DNA of 64,000 nucleotides from Thiemannella venezuelensis. Lineage in GTDB: Bacteria; Actinomycetota; Actinomycetes; Streptosporangiales; Streptosporangiaceae. Under the pieces are notes generated by a model that saw only the letters and a list, made by a program, of their open reading frames with translations, was not told where the DNA came from and searched no databases. Position 1 is the stretch's first letter; every line of letters begins with the position of its first letter. The stretch spans positions 416,220 through 480,219 of the forward strand of contig NZ_JACHJJ010000002.1 of NCBI RefSeq assembly GCF_014203605.1. Reading direction: 5' to 3'. The position numbers and the translations under genes are program-made. Positions 59,573-64,000 of the stretch are shown one piece after another.

Positions 59573-59995
59573 GAGCGGAGAGTGCCGTCAAGGCGCCCTC
59601 CGCCGACGGGAGTTCTGTGCACCCGTCATCCCCGGGGCCCGCCGTGGCAGGAAGCTACTGGCGAGTAGGAGACCCGGGTTGAGCCAGCCGATCCCATGTG
59701 ACGGCGCACCGCCGTACGCCGGACAGCCCGGCCGTGCCGGACGTCCGAGCCCTGCGGAGCACCGCCGGCCCCCTGAACGCCCTGGCCCTCGACGCCGTCC
59801 GGCCCCCGCCCCGCCGCCCGCCGGTCCCGCCGCGGGACGCCCACTGTGCCCGGTCGCGGACGGCGGCGCCCGGATCCTGCTCTCCGCCCGCGTCCCGGCC
59901 TCCGGACCCGCCGCCCGGAGCCCGAGGACACATCCCCCCGTTGGGCCGGACCCGCGTCTGACCGCCCGGCCGGTACCCGTTAAGGAGCAGTGAGA
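59573..59995 (+). other. 423-nt leader between the FMN riboswitch and ribE
   Basis: This long leader should contain the expression platform. I see no gene: the one open frame of note (from TTG 59679, ending in front of ribE) is Pro/Arg-rich with no recognisable domain or Shine-Dalgarno. GCAGGAAGCTACTGGCG (59647-59663) and several GC-rich hairpins may take part in switching. The leader is longer than usual for an FMN riboswitch. Confidence 0.5.
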
Positions 59996-60604
59996 ATGTT
60001 CACCGGAATCATCGAAGAGCTGGGGGAGGTCTCCTCCCTCGAACCGCTGCGGGACGCCGCCCGGCTGGCGATCCGCGGCAAGGCCGTCACCGCCGACGCG
60101 AAGCACGGCGACTCGATCGCGGTCAACGGCGTCTGCCTGACCGTGGTGGACGTCGGCGGCGAGGTGTTCACCGCCGACGTCATGAAGGAGACCCTCGACC
60201 GCAGCAGCCTCGGCGCGCTGCGCCCCGGCTCCCCGGTCAACCTGGAGCGCGCGGTCCGCGCCGATGCGCGCCTCGGCGGGCACATCGTCCAGGGCCACGT
60301 GGACGGCACCGGCGTGCTGCTCTCCCGGGAGCCCGCCGAGCACTGGGAGGTCGTGCGGATCTCGCTCCCGGCCGAGCTGAACCGCTACGTGGTCGAGAAG
60401 GGCTCCATCGCGGTGGACGGCGTGAGCCTGACCGTGGCGTCCGTGGACGCCGAGGCGTTCTCGGTCAGCCTGATCCCGACCACGCTGGAGCTGACCACCC
60501 TCGGTGCCAAGCGGCCGGGCGACCCGGTGAACCTGGAGACCGACGTGATCGCCAAGCACGTGGAGAAGCTGGTGGGCGCCTACGGGCCGGGAGGCCGGCC
60601 GTGA
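59996..60604 (+). CDS. ribE: riboflavin synthase, alpha chain
   Basis: Converts two lumazine molecules to riboflavin. The 202-residue protein starts [15 protein letters not shown] and has two lumazine-binding repeats: [20 protein letters not shown] and, in the second half, [26 protein letters not shown] lies 8 nt before ATG 59996, so I prefer it to GTG 59990. It overlaps the next gene by 4 nt. FMN represses this operon through the upstream riboswitch. Confidence 0.95.
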   Translation: MFTGIIEELGEVSSLEPLRDAARLAIRGKAVTADAKHGDSIAVNGVCLTVVDVGGEVFTADVMKETLDRSSLGALRPGSPVNLERAVRADARLGGHIVQGHVDGTGVLLSREPAEHWEVVRISLPAELNRYVVEKGSIAVDGVSLTVASVDAEAFSVSLIPTTLELTTLGAKRPGDPVNLETDVIAKHVEKLVGAYGPGGRP

Positions 60605-61262
60605 ACTGGACGGAGGCGGGATTCGTACTGTTCGACGACGTCAAGGTCCTCTGGACCGACCTGGCCGGCAACATCGCGGCGCTGGCCACCGTGATCCTGG
60701 CGATCCGCAAGTCCATCTGGACCTGGCCGGTGCAGCTGACCGGCGCGGTGCTGCTGCTGATCGCCTCGATCAGCGCCCACATCACCGGCAACGCCCTCAA
60801 GCAGGTCATGTTCGGGGCGCTGGCCGTCTACGGCTGGTGGAAGTGGGCGCGCGGCACCGAGGGCGGCCAGGCGCTGGCCGTACGGCCGGCGACCCCGCGC
60901 GAGCGGCTCGGGCTGGTCGCGGTCATGATCGCGGGAACCGCCCTGGTGGGCGTGCTGTTCTTCGTGTTCGAGCTGTCGTGGGGCGTGCACACGCCGGGCG
61001 TCGAGGGGTACGCCCTCGTCGCCGCCGACGCCTACATCTTCGTCGGCAGCGCGGTCGCCACCTGGGCGCAGGGCCGGGCACTGGTCGACTTCTGGATCGT
61101 CTGGGTCGCGGTGGACCTGGTCGGCGTCCCGCTGGCCTTCAGCTCCGGGCTGGTCGTCTCCGGCACGGTCTACGGGATCTTCTTCGTGCTCGTCCTCGCC
61201 GGATTCGCCAGCTGGCTCAAGGAGTACCGGTCCCGGACCGCGCTCGTCCCCAAGGAGGCCGT

Positions 61263-61266
<4 letters not shown>
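60601..61266 (+). CDS. ribM: PnuC-family riboflavin transporter (RibM type)
   Basis: A 221-residue membrane protein of the PnuC family with about seven helices ([72 protein letters not shown]). The motif [10 protein letters not shown] matches the W-x-x-W signature region of PnuC transporters. In actinobacteria PnuC-like proteins inside rib operons under an FMN riboswitch import riboflavin. The GTG start overlaps the ribE stop by 4 nt. Confidence 0.9.
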
Positions 61267-63009
<1,743 letters not shown>

Positions 63010-63020
63010 AGCGCGGGCGG

Positions 63021-63079
63021 GAGGCGGCGGCTGAGAGGCGGCGGCTGGAGAGACGGCGGCTGGAGAGACGGCGGCGACC
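63021..63079 (+). repeat. four 14-15-bp tandem units after ribH
   Basis: Variants of GAGGCGGCGGCTGGA repeat four times directly downstream of ribH, followed by GGTGCCGGTGCCGGTGGCGG. The array is non-coding. Confidence 0.7.
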
Positions 63080-63208
63080 GGCGCCGGGCGGTCTGGACTG
63101 CCCGGTGCCGGTGCCGGTGGCGGTGGCGTGAGCGAGGGCGCCGGGGGCGTGCGATAGGTTTCGAACCGCGTCCGACCAGCCGTTCCGCAGAAGGAAAGTG
63201 ATCCGCAG

Positions 63209-63667
63209 GTGAGCTCCGAGAGGGTCCCCCCGCCCGCCCTGCCCGTCGTGTGGCGGCCGAAGAAGGGCCGGATCGTGGCGTACGGGCTCGCCGCGCTGCT
63301 CATGGTGGGGGCCGTGCTGATGGCGGTCTTCCTGCCGCCGCCGTTCGCGCTCCCCGACAAGATCGGGGTGGTCGTGTTCGCCGGGCTCGTCGCCGGCGTG
63401 CTGCACCTGCTGGGCCGCTGCCGGGTGGAGGCCGACGAGAACGGCATCACGCTGGTCAACGCGCTGCGGGTGCACCGCTACGAGTGGCCGGAGGTGCTCG
63501 CGGTCACGCTGGTCGAGGGCGAGCCCTGGGCGAAGATCGATTTCTCCGACGGGATGACCATCGGCGCCATGGGGCTCCAGGGATCGGAGAAGGCGCGGAC
63601 CGCCCAGCAGGTCATGGAGCTCGCCGCCCTCATCCACGAGCGAGGCGAGGCCGACGAGCTCCGCTGA
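63209..63667 (+). CDS. PH-like domain membrane protein downstream of ribH
   Basis: A 152-residue protein with two membrane helices (AYGLAALLMVGAVLMAVFL; KIGVVVFAGLVAGVLHLLG) and a short C-terminal beta domain (RVEADENGITLVNALRVHRY, EWPEVLAVTLVEGEPWAKID) of the bacterial PH (DUF2581-like) type. The same kind of gene often lies after ribH in actinobacteria, as I recall, but no role is known. AAGGAAA lies about 10 nt before the GTG. Confidence 0.8.
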   Translation: MSSERVPPPALPVVWRPKKGRIVAYGLAALLMVGAVLMAVFLPPPFALPDKIGVVVFAGLVAGVLHLLGRCRVEADENGITLVNALRVHRYEWPEVLAVTLVEGEPWAKIDFSDGMTIGAMGLQGSEKARTAQQVMELAALIHERGEADELR

Positions 63668-63697
63668 CCCGGCAGGGCCGGTCCTCCGGGGCGCGGC

Positions 63698-64000
63698 CTA
63701 TCCGGCCAGGGCGGGCCGCTCCCACGACTCCGGGGCGGGGCTCTCGGCGCGTGTGTCCAGGATCTGCTCGATGTTGCCGGCCGACAGCGGCGGCGCGAAG
63801 TGGAAGCCCTGGGCCAGCCGGTAGCCCAGCTGGTAGAGCCGTTCGGCCTGGTCGGCGGTCTCCACGCCCTCGGCCACCGCCCGCAGGCGCATCACCTGGG
63901 CGATGTGCGCCAGGGAGGTGGCGATCGCGGCCTGCTCGGCGGTGCCGGTGACGCCGTCGATGAACAGCTTGTCGACCTTGAGCACGTCCACCGGGCAGGT
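63698..64000 (-). CDS. EAL-domain protein, C-terminal part (gene continues beyond the window)
   Basis: About 100 residues are visible up to base 64000, reading off the end of the window. The segments PVDVLKVDKLFIDG, ATSLAHIAQVMRLRAVAEGV and ETADQAERLYQLGYRLAQGF are the last third of an EAL phosphodiesterase domain, including the VAEGVE motif with its catalytic Glu. Whether a GGDEF or sensor domain precedes it cannot be seen. It is convergent with the PH-like gene, 30 nt away. Confidence 0.85.
   Translation of the reverse strand, partial: TCPVDVLKVDKLFIDGVTGTAEQAAIATSLAHIAQVMRLRAVAEGVETADQAERLYQLGYRLAQGFHFAPPLSAGNIEQILDTRAESPAPESWERPALAG

Noticed and set aside
59679..59993. Open frame in the FMN leader as a gene
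   Set aside because: Pro/Arg-rich translation, no Shine-Dalgarno at the TTG, no domain; position in a riboswitch leader explains the sequence better.

Overview
The window looks like chromosome of a sporulating, high-GC actinomycete. I would place it near Streptosporangium/Nonomuraea (Streptosporangiaceae); this is inferred from gene content and codon use, not from a search. GC is very high with GTG and TTG starts. Actinobacterial markers include BldD, an mIHF-type integration host factor, an Rv2175c-like protein, a SAV_6107-type HEPN protein and a PriA without helicase motifs.

Region by region. (1) 1-10.2 kb is housekeeping: the tail of an FAD reductase, an Rv2175c-like protein, thiE, a polyprenyl synthase, metF, a GNAT acetyltransferase, a HEPN gene behind two LexA-type boxes, an L,D-transpeptidase, a YbaK-type deacylase, an ArsC-like protein, a DUF2332 protein, a membrane SpoIIE-type phosphatase and bldD. 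(2) 10.2-21.2 kb is the pyrimidine operon pyrR-pyrB-pyrC-carA-carB-pyrK-pyrD-pyrF, preceded by a PyrR-binding RNA stem that includes the pyrR ribosome-binding region. An 82-bp repeat is found at the 3' ends of carA and carB. (3) 21.3-34.5 kb runs mihF-gmk-rpoZ-coaBC-(orf)-metK-priA, then two related genes of unknown function, then def-fmt-rsmB. (4) 34.3-41.3 kb is accessory: a lower-GC, three-gene operon for two exported beta-propeller proteins and one membrane-anchored protein, whose last gene runs 189 nt antisense into rsmB. Upstream of it is an intact IS1380-family element with a CTAG target duplication. (5) 41.4-51.1 kb holds a 1770-residue kinase/ATPase/GAF/GGDEF protein, a divergent membrane GGDEF-EAL protein and a secreted FG-GAP protein. 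(6) 51.4-58.1 kb holds rpe and a complete dipeptide/oligopeptide ABC operon. (7) 58.5-64 kb holds an MpaB-like oxygenase, then a promoter with a palindromic operator, an FMN riboswitch and ribE-ribM-ribBA-ribH, a PH-like protein and the end of another EAL protein.

A theme linking distant parts is cyclic di-GMP. BldD carries the complete RxD-X8-RxxD c-di-GMP motif, and the same window encodes one predicted cyclase with intact active and inhibitory sites, one GGDEF-EAL protein whose cyclase half has lost metal ligands while its EAL half is intact, and a third (partial) EAL protein. Several genes have a TAnnnT box 6-8 nt before the start codon and no Shine-Dalgarno, which suggests frequent leaderless transcripts. 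No tRNA, rRNA, CRISPR array or replication origin was recognised.
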